64,000 bases of DNA from Chryseobacterium cucumeris (GCF_001593385.1 NZ_LUVZ01000001.1:434001-498000), one strand, 5' to 3'; positions 17,917 to 26,304 are shown, numbered from the stretch's first letter. The notes: a model not told the origin generated them from the sequence alone. Made by a program: numbers and translations.

Positions 17917-19137
17917 ATGAAAACAAAAGTAGCAATTATCGGAACCGTTGGCTTACCTGCCAATTATGGAGGATTTGAAACTTTAGCTGCTCATCTTGTA
18001 GAAGAGCTCTCAGATACCTATGATTTTACAGTATACTGTTCCTCAAAAAAATACCCAGAAAAAGAAAGGAGCGAAAGCTGGAAAGGAGCCAGACTAAAAT
18101 ATATTCCTCTAGACGCCAATGGAGTTCAGAGTATTGCATATGATACATGGTCTATTATTCATTCATTATTTTACTGTGATGTTTTACTGATTTTAGGGGT
18201 AGCCGGAGCCTGGCTTCTTCCATTTGTAAAACTGTTTACCAGTAAAAAAATCATTATTTCCATAGATGGTATCGAATGGAAGAGAGATAAATGGTCATTA
18301 GCAGCCAAATTATATTTATGGTGGGCAGAAAAACTGGCAGTACAGTTTTCTGATATTGATATTTCTGATAATGAATCTATTCAGGATTATACTTCTTTAA
18401 GATATAAAACAATCAGCAGGGTAATAGAATATGGGGCAGACCACACAAAAGTAAATTTGGTTCCCACATCAAAAAATATTGAAGAATATCCTTTTTTACT
18501 GGGTGAGTACGCCGTAAAAGTGTGCAGAATAGAACCAGAGAATCACGTTCACACTATTTTAAAAGTATTCAGCGAATTTCCTGGCCGCAAGCTCGTAATG
18601 GTTGGTAACTGGAAGAATAGTCAATATGGTGTGGAATTGAAACAGCAATATTCAGATTTCGAAAATATTCATCTTTTAGATCCAATTTATGAGCAAGAGA
18701 CAATAGATCTTATTCGTGGAAATGCTTCGCTTTATATTCACGGTCATTCTGCAGGAGGTACCAATCCTTCTTTAGTGGAAGCCATGTTTTTAGGACTACC
18801 GGTTATCAGCAATGGTGTTTCTTACAACAGAACAACTACAGAAAATCAGGCATTCTATTTTTCAAATGCAGAAGAATTGAAAAATATTTTGGCTCAACTG
18901 AAAAATGAAGATCTTCAAAATTGTGCAATCAGGATGAAGCAGATAGCGGAAAGAAGATATATCTGGAAAAAAATCGCAAAAAAATACCATAATCTTATTG
19001 AAGAAACATTTACTGCAAAAAACAAAGCAAAAGTATATCCTGTAATTTGTAACCTGGAGAAAAAAATCCTTGAAAAGTACAACTTAGAGCATCTGAAAAA
19101 CATACAGTTATTCAATAATCCCAGTGAACCCATTTAA
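17917..19137 (+). CDS. DUF1972-type glycosyltransferase (rhamnosyltransferase-like)
   Basis: A 406-residue GT-B protein. The N-terminal IGTVGLPANYGGFETLAAHL is the signature of the DUF1972 domain found in WchF-like transferases that add the second sugar in capsule repeat units. SIDGIEWKRDKW is a further family motif. The C-terminal domain has GTNPSLVEAM with E288 and a preceding HGHSAGG loop. It shares an operon with the initiating transferase 11 bases downstream, which fits action directly after the first sugar. The donor sugar is inferred only from family examples. Confidence 0.88.
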   Translation: MKTKVAIIGTVGLPANYGGFETLAAHLVEELSDTYDFTVYCSSKKYPEKERSESWKGARLKYIPLDANGVQSIAYDTWSIIHSLFYCDVLLILGVAGAWLLPFVKLFTSKKIIISIDGIEWKRDKWSLAAKLYLWWAEKLAVQFSDIDISDNESIQDYTSLRYKTISRVIEYGADHTKVNLVPTSKNIEEYPFLLGEYAVKVCRIEPENHVHTILKVFSEFPGRKLVMVGNWKNSQYGVELKQQYSDFENIHLLDPIYEQETIDLIRGNASLYIHGHSAGGTNPSLVEAMFLGLPVISNGVSYNRTTTENQAFYFSNAEELKNILAQLKNEDLQNCAIRMKQIAERRYIWKKIAKKYHNLIEETFTAKNKAKVYPVICNLEKKILEKYNLEHLKNIQLFNNPSEPI

Positions 19138-19148
19138 AACAAAGTACC

Positions 19149-20216
19149 ATGAAAGATTTTATAGAACTATTAATATCGGGAACCCTTGCCTTCATTTTAT
19201 CAATCTGTATAATCCCCGTAATGAGAATCATTGCCAAAAAAATTAGATTGGTAGACGTTCCCAATACAAGAAAAATACATTACACTCCTATTCCATTAAT
19301 TGGAGGTCTGGCTATTGGAATGATTATTTTACTATTAATTGAAATTTCCGCAGATAAAAGCTGGAGAATAATACTTCCAATTATTGTAACCTCTTATATT
19401 TTACTTCTGGTGGGAACTCTAGATGATAAAACTGATATTAAAGCCATTTATAAACTAATCATTCAAGTTTGTGTAAGTATCATTATAGCGACTTCCGGAA
19501 TAAGAATTTCATCTTTATACGGATTGTTCGGAATCTATGAAATTAATACATACTTCCAGTATCTGCTCACTGTTTTGGTTATCGTAACAGCAGTTAATGC
19601 TTTTAATCTTATAGATGGTGTGGATGGGCTTGCAGGTAGTGTAGCAGGAATAGGATTTGTTTTGTTCTTTATTATCATGTTAATAGAAGGCAACTTAGGG
19701 CTGGCAAGAGTAGCTATACTTTTTGTTGGAAGTATTATAGCTTTTCTAAAATATAATCTTTCTCAGAAAAATAAAATTTTCTTAGGAAATTCAGGCTCGC
19801 TATTTTTAGGATATTTATTGATATGTCTGGGAATTTTCATCACAAAGTTTGATAACAATACAACAACTTTTCCTTATGGAGTATTTTTTATACTTTTTGT
19901 ATTTACTATTCCCGTAATTGATTCTATACGAGTGTATACTGATAGAATATTAAGAGGAAAATCACCTTTCAAAGCAGATAAAACCCATATCCATCATCTT
20001 CTTCTTTTATTAGGTTTTTCTCATAAAAAAATAAGTATTACTTTTATTTTGATTAATGTTCTGACATTTCTCGTTCAGTATGTTTTTTTTAAAAGCTACT
20101 CTATTTATTCTTCATTAATCTCCTTTTTTATATTTATAGCTGTTTTCAAAATCATTAAAAGTATTAATCATTTCCTGAGCTGGAAAAAAAGGATAAAAGA
20201 ATTAGAGTACAACTAA
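19149..20216 (+). CDS. Undecaprenyl-phosphate sugar-1-phosphate transferase (WecA/MraY family)
   Basis: A 355-residue polytopic membrane protein with about 10-11 segments. The family motifs are clear: VDVPNTRKIH and PLIGG near the N-terminus, DDKTD, NAFNLIDGVDGLAG (150-163) with catalytic acidic residues, FLGNSGS, and the C-terminal DKTHIHH. These enzymes load the first sugar phosphate on undecaprenyl phosphate, so this gene likely starts repeat-unit synthesis for the whole locus. The substrate is probably a UDP-N-acetylhexosamine, by family. It is the last protein gene of the locus. Confidence 0.92.
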   Translation: MKDFIELLISGTLAFILSICIIPVMRIIAKKIRLVDVPNTRKIHYTPIPLIGGLAIGMIILLLIEISADKSWRIILPIIVTSYILLLVGTLDDKTDIKAIYKLIIQVCVSIIIATSGIRISSLYGLFGIYEINTYFQYLLTVLVIVTAVNAFNLIDGVDGLAGSVAGIGFVLFFIIMLIEGNLGLARVAILFVGSIIAFLKYNLSQKNKIFLGNSGSLFLGYLLICLGIFITKFDNNTTTFPYGVFFILFVFTIPVIDSIRVYTDRILRGKSPFKADKTHIHHLLLLLGFSHKKISITFILINVLTFLVQYVFFKSYSIYSSLISFFIFIAVFKIIKSINHFLSWKKRIKELEYN

Positions 20217-20235
20217 GATTGTTTCATTTATTCAC

Positions 20236-20250
20236 TGTCATTTTTTGGAA
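20236..20250. promoter_or_regulatory. Near-copy of the TTCCA-N5-TGGAA palindrome
   Basis: TGTCATTTTTTGGAA differs at two positions from the sites at 12370 and 17797 and keeps the TTTTT centre and the right arm. It lies 20 bases after the WecA/MraY-type gene. No plus-strand gene follows for over 2 kb. AGGATGC-N4-TTTCT (20360-20375) and TGGCTTC-N4-TGATT (20396-20411) are weak -24/-12 candidates. Confidence 0.4.
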
Positions 20251-20737
20251 TCTCTTGTATAAACTGCTCTATCACTAATTATAAAACAAGATGCTGCGAG
20301 CACTTTAGTAGAAACCCTTCATGAGAATAACTAAGGGCAAGTAATAAACAAAGAAAGCAAGGATGCTCTGTTTCTCCTGATGAGCAAAAAGTAATTGGCT
20401 TCATCATGATTTATAAAACTTCTAACATCTTTTAAAAGCAGTAAAAGCTAAAAAGTCAATTGAAAACTAACTGTTGTTATACATATTTAAAATCTTACAA
20501 TAAAATTGCGCAAAATTTTATTGTAGAGAATTACTTATAAATAAAAATGAGCTTTTTAGAGCCCAATCATCAATAAAGTGATTGGATATGATGTAGTTCT
20601 ACATTGCTTTTGTATGGTAATTCAACACTTATAATAAGAGTAGAATACTTTTAAAGACCTTATAAATTTAGAATAAAAAACAATACAAATTATCTCTAAA
20701 AATAAAAGACACAAAATTTATCAATACAAATCACATC

Positions 20738-20779
20738 AAATCACTATTTTTTCCTTTGTAGGGAAAAAGTAGTGATTTT
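20738..20779 (+). terminator. Strong hairpin, likely terminator
   Basis: AAATCACTA and TAGTGATTT plus an inner TTTTTCC/GGGAAAA pairing form a long stem, followed by TTAATCC. It faces convergent transcription from the EPS side and could serve either strand. Confidence 0.55.
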
Positions 20780-20787
20780 AATCCATA

Positions 20788-20822
20788 AAAAAACTACAAA
20801 GAAATAATCCTTGTAGTTTTTT
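20788..20822 (-). terminator. Terminator of the surface-protein gene
   Basis: Stem AAAAAACTACAA/TTGTAGTTTTTT with an 11-base loop. Read on the minus strand it ends in a T-run, 44 bases after the stop codon of the gene at 20866. Confidence 0.7.
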
Positions 20823-20865
20823 CTGTGTTTTTAGAATCGCTGAACCTTAGCATAAAAGCCGCTAT

Positions 20866-22446
20866 TTAATTTTGGAATTTTACAAAATCCAGATAAAAAG
20901 AAGGGTTTCCAGCATTGAATGAGGTCGGAACTACTCCATTTGTTTTACCAGCTAACACAGTGTAGGTTCCTGGTGTAGCAAAATATAATACACGGTTCTG
21001 ATCTCTTGGAAACATGAATGCAGCAGTGTTTGAGCCACAGTAGCTTCTCCAGACATCACCAATACCGTTAATATAAAAAAAGTAATCATTACAATCAGAA
21101 TTGATCGCAACTCCACATCGGAAAAAATACCATCCTTTTGCAGGGATAGTTACCTGAACTCCCGTATTTAATCCTGCAGCTCCAGTTCCGCCTGTATAAG
21201 GATTTATTAATGTCCCGGTATATGGTGTCCAATTATTGGCGAACGCTGTAGTAACAGTGGATGACCATGTTGCCAAACCATTGGCATCACTTGTGAGGAC
21301 ATACCCCAACTGCTGAGTACCATCTTTAATTTGAAGAGCACCGTTGGTAGTCCCATTATCAATAATAACTTTTGCATTTGATGCACCCGCGGGCACCGTA
21401 TTGGTCCCCATCAGGACTTTTCCTGTACCATTAATACTTAAATTGTTTCCCGCCATTGCTATATCTGTAGCTTGTGAGAGGGTTCCTCCCAGTTTTACAT
21501 CTGTACCTGATAATGTAAGACCATTGCTTGCGGTAATATTGTTATTAATAATCGTTGTTCCTCCGTTTCCATTCCCTCCAGCAAGCTCTGTAACAGTCAT
21601 AAATCCTATCTGAGGATTCAACTGAGCTGTTCCTGCTCCTCCTAATCGTACTTTTACAGAGGTATCCACTGTAGGTCTGTAAATAGCATAGGCTTCTGGC
21701 TGGCCTCCTATTGAAGTGGCAGGATAATTATTTATCGCATCAACAACACCGGTGGTACTGGAGGGAAGAACAGAATTATTTGAAGCATCAACCCACTCAT
21801 AGACAAAGAAACCTCCAGCTAGTGAGAACTCTGTAGCATGCAGTTGGCAACGGAGAACATAGGTTTTCCCGGCTTTCAAATTAAAAACACCGGCATTATA
21901 AGTAATATTATTGGCTGCAATTACAGACCCAAATGTAACGTCCGACCCTGTAGATACTGTTTGAATAGCGTTTGGTTTTACAATAATATAATCTCCTGTA
22001 GAAGAACTTCCTTTTGAAAGGATTTCCCATGTAGAAGAAGCTCCTGTAAGCCCGGTATTGATTAATTCTACACTTTGATTTGCTGGTACAAGAACATTGG
22101 GATTTCCATTAATAGTCTCGGGAGATGCAGAATTTACTGTAATACTAAAGTTTGTATTATTTTTAATCCTGTAAATACGTCCTTTATAATTCCCAGCCCC
22201 ACTGACTGCGGAAGGGAGATTAAAAACAGCATTGGAACCACCATTATAAGCAACATGGAAATCTGATGAGTTCAAATTATAAGAATTTGTAATAACAGCA
22301 TTATAATTTGCTGCTAATGATCCATTAATATCCATAGTGGAGCCTGGATTTGCAGTATTAATACCAACATTTCCTGCCTGGGCAAAAGCAAAAGTAGAGC
22401 TTAAAGCTAATACTGCTATAAATAATTTTGTATAAATTTTAACCAT
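20866..22446 (-). CDS. Secreted surface protein of unknown function
   Basis: A 526-residue protein with a clear signal peptide (about 1-22, ending AFAQA). It is followed by GNVGINTANPGSTMDINGS, an N-terminal pattern common in Bacteroidetes proteins resembling phage-tail fibres or cell-surface fibres. The middle is Gly/Asn/Thr-rich with repeated beta-strand-like units. The C-terminal 130 residues (from about 400) look like a compact beta-sandwich, possibly C1q/TNF-like, with two Cys near CGVAINSDC. No type IX secretion sorting domain is seen at the end. It is convergent with the exopolysaccharide locus, so a role in adhesion or matrix is possible but unproven. Confidence 0.75.
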   Translation of the reverse strand: MVKIYTKLFIAVLALSSTFAFAQAGNVGINTANPGSTMDINGSLAANYNAVITNSYNLNSSDFHVAYNGGSNAVFNLPSAVSGAGNYKGRIYRIKNNTNFSITVNSASPETINGNPNVLVPANQSVELINTGLTGASSTWEILSKGSSSTGDYIIVKPNAIQTVSTGSDVTFGSVIAANNITYNAGVFNLKAGKTYVLRCQLHATEFSLAGGFFVYEWVDASNNSVLPSSTTGVVDAINNYPATSIGGQPEAYAIYRPTVDTSVKVRLGGAGTAQLNPQIGFMTVTELAGGNGNGGTTIINNNITASNGLTLSGTDVKLGGTLSQATDIAMAGNNLSINGTGKVLMGTNTVPAGASNAKVIIDNGTTNGALQIKDGTQQLGYVLTSDANGLATWSSTVTTAFANNWTPYTGTLINPYTGGTGAAGLNTGVQVTIPAKGWYFFRCGVAINSDCNDYFFYINGIGDVWRSYCGSNTAAFMFPRDQNRVLYFATPGTYTVLAGKTNGVVPTSFNAGNPSFYLDFVKFQN

Positions 22447-22787
22447 TCATTATTGTTTTACATATCATAATTGATATTATTACGGGGTAAAGGTATGCTA
22501 ATAGAGATGTAAAAATTCTTCGAATGCCGTGGAAATACATGTACAGGCTTGTGGAAAAATATCCACAAATATTAATATCAAAGAATAGGCTGTATCATAT
22601 AACAAATCAGACAACCTTAAAAACTAAAGTCCGTTATTCTGGACTTGTAACTGGTATTCTTTTATGACTGGCGTCATAAAGTAATTTTTTATTATTTCAC
22701 TATATTTGGAATAATAAAACTAACCCCATGAAATAAGCCAACATAAAGACTTGTTAAACTAAAAATGATTAAAGATTACCAAAGATT
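22447..22787. other. Intergenic stretch with promoter elements
   Basis: A divergent promoter region between the surface-protein gene and the small ORF at 22788. It contains the perfect palindrome and -7 box listed separately and an 8-codon leader ORF (22765-22791). No other gene is visible. Confidence 0.6.
22661..22708 (+). promoter_or_regulatory. Activator-type promoter: palindrome plus TAnnTTTG box
   Basis: TTTATGACTGGCGTCATAAA (22661-22680) is a perfect 20-base inverted repeat of Crp/Fnr type. A Bacteroidetes -7 box TATATTTG lies at 22701-22708, and no TTTG -33 box is present. The palindrome centre is about 41 bases before the expected start of transcription, where a class II activator would bind. 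Related palindromes occur at 27111 and 32775. Confidence 0.6.
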
Positions 22788-23012
22788 ATGAAAGACTTAT
22801 TTTCATTAAACGGAAAGAAAAAGGATCATGTGATTACGCACTTAAAAAAAGAGATGTATTCATTGATCGAAAATGATAACTGGATTACAGTTACGGTTAA
22901 AAAGTGGTTTCATACAATGATCGTATCCTATTTGATTTGCAATGGTTTAGTTACTTTAACGATTGTAAGAACAAAATTCACTCCATTTTACGAAAAATAT
23001 ACCGTTTTGTAA
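22788..23012 (+). CDS. Small protein of unknown function
   Basis: A 74-residue ORF I do not recognise. The N-terminal 40 residues are charged; the middle holds a hydrophobic stretch (FHTMIVSYLICNGLVTLTIV) that could be a single membrane segment. Its ATG overlaps the stop of an 8-codon leader (MIKDYQRL) as ATGA, suggesting translational coupling. An activator-type promoter lies about 80 bases upstream. The promoter makes expression plausible, but without relatives the gene call is uncertain. Confidence 0.4.
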   Translation: MKDLFSLNGKKKDHVITHLKKEMYSLIENDNWITVTVKKWFHTMIVSYLICNGLVTLTIVRTKFTPFYEKYTVL

Positions 23013-23076
23013 TTATTTCTTTTTGAGAATAGAGTTATAAGATCTTAAATTCTTTATTATTTAAAACAACACTGAA

Positions 23077-23436
23077 ATGAAATTAAAAATATTATCCATC
23101 GTTTGGGGCGTTGCGGATTTGAACAGAGCAATTGCATTTTGGTGTGAAGCTTTGCACTACAAAATAAAGAATGAGCCTGATGTTGACTTTGCCATTCTGA
23201 TACCAAAGGAAGGAGATGGAATGCAGTTATCATTAAAATTAACCAGTTCGGAACAGCCAAAGAGACATCATATGGACCTGATAACTGATAATCAGCGGCA
23301 GGAAGTAGAGCGGCTTCTTAGTATTGGGGCTGGAAAGATGCCAGGCTGGAATTACGAAGATGATGCTGACTATGTAGTTCTTCTTGATCCCGAAGGAAAT
23401 TCATTTTGCGTAGTACAGCAAAACAATGATATCTGA
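23077..23436 (+). CDS. VOC-superfamily protein (glyoxalase/dioxygenase fold)
   Basis: A 119-residue single-domain VOC protein. The N-terminal half has the paired-beta-alpha pattern (VADLNRAIAFWCEALHYKI), and the C-terminal half ends in the family-typical LLDPEGNSFCVVQ. Possible metal ligands include H93-type and E residues, but no specific reaction can be assigned; many of these act as resistance or binding proteins. It is convergent with the GNAT gene, with 7 bases between the stops. Confidence 0.85.
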   Translation: MKLKILSIVWGVADLNRAIAFWCEALHYKIKNEPDVDFAILIPKEGDGMQLSLKLTSSEQPKRHHMDLITDNQRQEVERLLSIGAGKMPGWNYEDDADYVVLLDPEGNSFCVVQQNNDI

Positions 23437-23443
23437 AAGGCAT

Positions 23444-23980
23444 CTATTCTGTAACCCATTCTTCACGAAGAACTGCATAAATAATATCATCAACCCATTT
23501 ATTTTTCCAGAACAGACTTTTCACAAAATGCCCTTCTTTTCTTAAACCAATTCTTTCCATCAGTTGAAGAGAAGCAGTGTTGTCAGGATCTACGGAAGCT
23601 GTAATTCTGTGTTTTTGTAAATCATTAAAAAGAAAATCAATGATACCTTTTAAAGCCTCAGAAGCATACCCTTTACCCTGAAATGAGGTGTTTAAGGTAA
23701 TTCCAAGTTCTACCTGTACATTTTCATCTCCAATAAAATGAATTCCGATATCTCCAATGACTGCTTTTGTTTCTTGATCAGTAATCAACAGCTGATACCA
23801 GCTTTCAGGTTGGTTGAATTCAGTTGTGTTTCTTTGGATAAAACTTTCCACTTCTTCCAGGGTTTCAGGAATCCAGCCTTGAAATTTATTGGCTTCGGCA
23901 TCTGAGCGGTAATCGAAAATATCCTGTTTGTCATCAATCGTAATATCCCGAAGAACTAATCTTTTTGTATAGAGTTGCAT
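23444..23980 (-). CDS. GNAT N-acetyltransferase (RimJ/RimL-like)
   Basis: A 178-residue acetyltransferase. It begins with the RimJ-type TKRLVLRDITIDD. The acetyl-CoA site is seen as QGKGYASEALKGIIDF, and DPDNTASLQLMERIGLRKEG is the usual C-terminal motif. Substrates of this group include ribosomal protein N-termini and small molecules; none can be assigned here. It stands alone. Confidence 0.88.
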   Translation of the reverse strand: MQLYTKRLVLRDITIDDKQDIFDYRSDAEANKFQGWIPETLEEVESFIQRNTTEFNQPESWYQLLITDQETKAVIGDIGIHFIGDENVQVELGITLNTSFQGKGYASEALKGIIDFLFNDLQKHRITASVDPDNTASLQLMERIGLRKEGHFVKSLFWKNKWVDDIIYAVLREEWVTE

Positions 23981-24103
23981 GATTGTATTATAATTTCAGA
24001 CAAAAATAGGTTAATTAGGAATTTATTCTAGGGATAATGATGGATTTTTATGGTCATTGAGCCTATTTCCATTAATTTTAATTCAATAAAAATTATAAAA
24101 TAG

Positions 24104-24133
24104 TTGCAAATATCATTTAAATACTTACTTTTG
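24104..24133 (+). promoter_or_regulatory. Promoter of tRNA-Ala
   Basis: TTG at 24104-24106 and TACTTTTG at 24126-24133 with a 19-base spacer match the Bacteroidetes TTTG-N19-TAnnTTTG promoter. Transcription should start about 15 bases before the mature tRNA. Confidence 0.75.
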
Positions 24134-24152
24134 TATCGCCTTACAAAAAAAC

Positions 24153-24226
24153 GGGGGATTGGCGCAGTTGGCTAGCGCGTTTGACTGGCAGTCAAAAGGT
24201 CACGGGTTCGAATCCCGTATTCTCCA
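24153..24226 (+). tRNA. tRNA-Ala, anticodon GGC
   Basis: A 74-base cloverleaf. The acceptor stem GGGGGAT/ATTCTCC contains the G3:U70 wobble pair that marks alanine tRNAs. The D stem is GCGC/GCGC. The anticodon stem is TTTGA/TCAAA with loop CTGGCAG, so the anticodon is GGC, reading GCC and GCU. The T stem is ACGGG/CCCGT with loop TTCGAAT. The discriminator is A and the CCA end is not encoded. It is followed by a terminator and a decayed integrase gene. Confidence 0.96.
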
Positions 24227-24270
24227 CTTAGTGCAATTATAAAATGTATATAATGTACGAAAATATGATA

Positions 24271-24300
24271 AACCCTACAAAAATTGATTTTTGTAGGGTT
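24271..24300 (+). terminator. Terminator of the tRNA gene
   Basis: AACCCTACAAAAA and TTTTTGTAGGGTT form a perfect 13-base stem with a 4-base loop, followed by TATTTTG, 45 bases after the tRNA. Confidence 0.8.
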
Positions 24301-24364
24301 TATTTTGTAAAAAGGAATGGTATAGTTTTCAAAGATTTTTAGTTCCACTTTTAATAACCTTTAA

Positions 24365-24637
24365 ATGTTGCATTGTGTTAGAGCAAAGTTATGGACTCTT
24401 TTCTATAGAGATGCTTATCAATTAAAGTGGAAAGATATAAAGGAAGGTCATGATGGAGGTCTATGGATTATGAACAGTAGACATAAATCTAATTCACAAA
24501 TGGATATTTCTCTATTACCGAAGGTTATTGAAATTTTTTTATTAAAAGAAATCGCAGATATATACGAAATACCAAATAATCTCAATACCCATAAATTTTT
24601 ATTCTTTTTCTCCAAAATTGTATTTAAAATATTTTGA
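24365..24637 (+). pseudogene. Remnant of a tyrosine recombinase (integrase)
   Basis: A 90-residue ORF. Residues 12-60 resemble part of the catalytic domain of Bacteroidetes phage-type integrases: YRDAYQLKWKDI matches the region after the first catalytic Arg (usually LRxSDxxxLKW), and GLWIMNSRHKS and DISLLPKVIEI match the following strand and the beta-strand with the catalytic Lys. The region before it is degenerate, and the later catalytic H-x-x-R and Tyr motifs are missing. It lies 138 bases after tRNA-Ala, a usual integration site, so it is probably the relic of a lost integrative element. No flanking repeat of the tRNA 3' end was found. Confidence 0.6.
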
Positions 24638-24689
24638 TCTGAAATAGATCAGTATTAGATAAAAAGTTTATTAACAAAGAATTTTCTAC

Positions 24690-25721
24690 TCAAAAAGAAA
24701 AGTCCAAATCATCAGCAGAAGGTCTGAAATTAGAATGCATCGCAGCTGTAAAATAATCACAGAACACCTGATACACTTCAGAATTAATATCCGTAGCCCG
24801 GATTCCCAGCTGTGTATAAATAGTAAGCATCTGATGGGATAATCTTTGAACCAGCTCTACTCCATATTGGTGGATTTCGTTTTGATATCCTTCAGAAATA
24901 TCTTTGTGATCACCAAGTATATTTTCTACTTCTCCGGCAATTTGCAATACTTTTTCCAAATGCTTTTCAACAGACTCTGCGAAACTTTTGAAATGGATCT
25001 CAGGACGAATATATTCTGCTTCTTCAATAAAATGAGAAGCCATTCCAAAATAGTTGACCAACAGTGTCAAGTCTGCAAAAATCCGAAAAGGAATAGTGTC
25101 CAGAATATCATTGGTGAAAAAAGTATCGTAAACAAAACTATAGTCTTCATTAACGAGCACATTTTCAACAATGAATGAATAGGTGCCACTGGCCTTCATT
25201 CCCATAGATTTCCAGTTGGGAATAACCTCAGCTTGTTCTTTCGAAATAATAAATGATCGAATTATTCCATTGCCATGACCATCCATTAAAGGTTTTCCGT
25301 TTTCTGTAATTTTGGCATTCAATGTAAAATGGGTAAGATGAGGTGCACCTGTTGCAAAATTCCATGAACCGTTGATCAGATAGTGGCTGTTGTCTATTTT
25401 TTCTGCAGTTCCTCCCACCATTCCGCTGCCACCAAAGCAGGTTTCAGAATGGATAAACAGTAATTGAGCAATTTCAGGCTTGATATTTCTGGAAAAATAA
25501 TTGGCTCCGGCACAAAGTGTCAGCATCCAGCCAAAGCTTCCATCGGTTTCTGCACAGCTAAATAAGGTGTTAAGTCCTTCTTCAAAACGATAGCCGAGTC
25601 CTCCATATTTTTTGGGAACCCATATTTTAAGCAGTTTTTCTTCATGAATATGCTGCATTACTTTATCAGAAATTACAGGGGCTCCATGAAGTTCCCGTCT
25701 GATCTCTTTAGTACTCAGCAT
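24690..25721 (-). CDS. Acyl-CoA dehydrogenase-like flavoprotein
   Basis: A 343-residue protein of the acyl-CoA dehydrogenase fold. The N-terminal helical part (VPKKYGGLGYRFEEGLNTLFSCAETDGSFGWMLTLCAG) is followed by a beta domain (GSWNFATGAPHLTHFTLNA) and a GMKASGTYSFIVENVLV strand, closest in style to the flavin-dependent monooxygenase branch (DszC/HsaA-like). It lacks an obvious catalytic Glu of the classic dehydrogenases and is slightly short. Its start overlaps the end of the PnuC-type transporter gene by 14 bases, so both lie under the TPP riboswitch. That suggests a task linked to thiamine, for example handling a thiamine breakdown product, but this is inference. Confidence 0.78.
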   Translation of the reverse strand: MLSTKEIRRELHGAPVISDKVMQHIHEEKLLKIWVPKKYGGLGYRFEEGLNTLFSCAETDGSFGWMLTLCAGANYFSRNIKPEIAQLLFIHSETCFGGSGMVGGTAEKIDNSHYLINGSWNFATGAPHLTHFTLNAKITENGKPLMDGHGNGIIRSFIISKEQAEVIPNWKSMGMKASGTYSFIVENVLVNEDYSFVYDTFFTNDILDTIPFRIFADLTLLVNYFGMASHFIEEAEYIRPEIHFKSFAESVEKHLEKVLQIAGEVENILGDHKDISEGYQNEIHQYGVELVQRLSHQMLTIYTQLGIRATDINSEVYQVFCDYFTAAMHSNFRPSADDLDFSF

Positions 25722-26304
25722 TAGCCTTCGATTTAATAATTTTTTGCCACTCTATATATCCGGAAATGGCTACTAAAAATAAGAATGACGTCAAAACAGC
25801 ATAGAGATACAATTCTTTATGAATCATTAAAGGAATAGAAATGATATTACTGACATTGAGTATCACCCAGTTTTCAATTTTCCGTCTCGCCATCAGCCAC
25901 ATTCCCGCCCAGGCAAAAGCACTCACCAGAGAATCCCAGATAGGAACATCCGAGTCTGTAAAATGGGTCAGAAAAGACCAGAATAAGATAAAAGTTCCCA
26001 GAACAATTCCTCCCGTAATCCATTTTTCTGTGGTGGTGGTAACAGAGATTTCCATTTCTGATTTCTGCTTTCCGAATTTCCAATATAACCATCCATAGAT
26101 GCTCATGATCAGATAATAAAGATTTAAGGTAAATTCAGCGTACAGCTTGGAAGTAAGCATCACATACAGCGTAAGCAGAATCCCCGCAATTCCGAAAAGA
26201 TAGTTGTTGACATTGTTTTTACGGGCCAGTAAAACCTGAATGACTGAAAATAAGACTCCGAACCATTCCGGTAAGGTAATTTGTTTTAAAATGTCCTGCA
26301 TCAT
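25708..26304 (-). CDS. pnuT: PnuC-family transporter, probably for thiamine (PnuT-like)
   Basis: A 198-residue membrane protein with about seven segments of the PnuC family. Motifs include WFGVLFSVIQVLLARKNNVNNYLFGI near the N-terminus and NWVILNVSNIISIPLMIHKELYLYAVLTSFLFLVAISGYIEWQK near the C-terminus, where the conserved WxxxN and YxxW features lie. PnuC proteins carry nicotinamide riboside, while PnuT members carry thiamine. The TPP riboswitch 40 bases upstream makes thiamine the likely substrate here. Two adjacent ATG codons are possible starts. The gene symbol is assigned from context and not from substrate-specific residues. Confidence 0.85.
   Translation of the reverse strand: MMQDILKQITLPEWFGVLFSVIQVLLARKNNVNNYLFGIAGILLTLYVMLTSKLYAEFTLNLYYLIMSIYGWLYWKFGKQKSEMEISVTTTTEKWITGGIVLGTFILFWSFLTHFTDSDVPIWDSLVSAFAWAGMWLMARRKIENWVILNVSNIISIPLMIHKELYLYAVLTSFLFLVAISGYIEWQKIIKSKANAEY

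Larger units (their letters stand above)
20217..20865. other. Gene-free stretch with inverted repeats, possible noncoding RNA
   Basis: No ORF longer than a few codons is present on the plus strand. It holds the fourth palindrome, a perfect 12-base inverted repeat with a 6-base loop (20496-20525, arms TACAATAAAATT/AATTTTATTGTA), a smaller one (CCAATCA...TGATTGG, 20571-20586) and two terminator-like hairpins near the right end. This would suit a noncoding transcript starting near 20390-20420 and ending near 20779, but no promoter is convincing. Confidence 0.35.

Noticed and set aside
20866..22446. Type IX secretion substrate
   Set aside because: The C-terminus lacks the usual sorting domain pattern, so only Sec export is supported.
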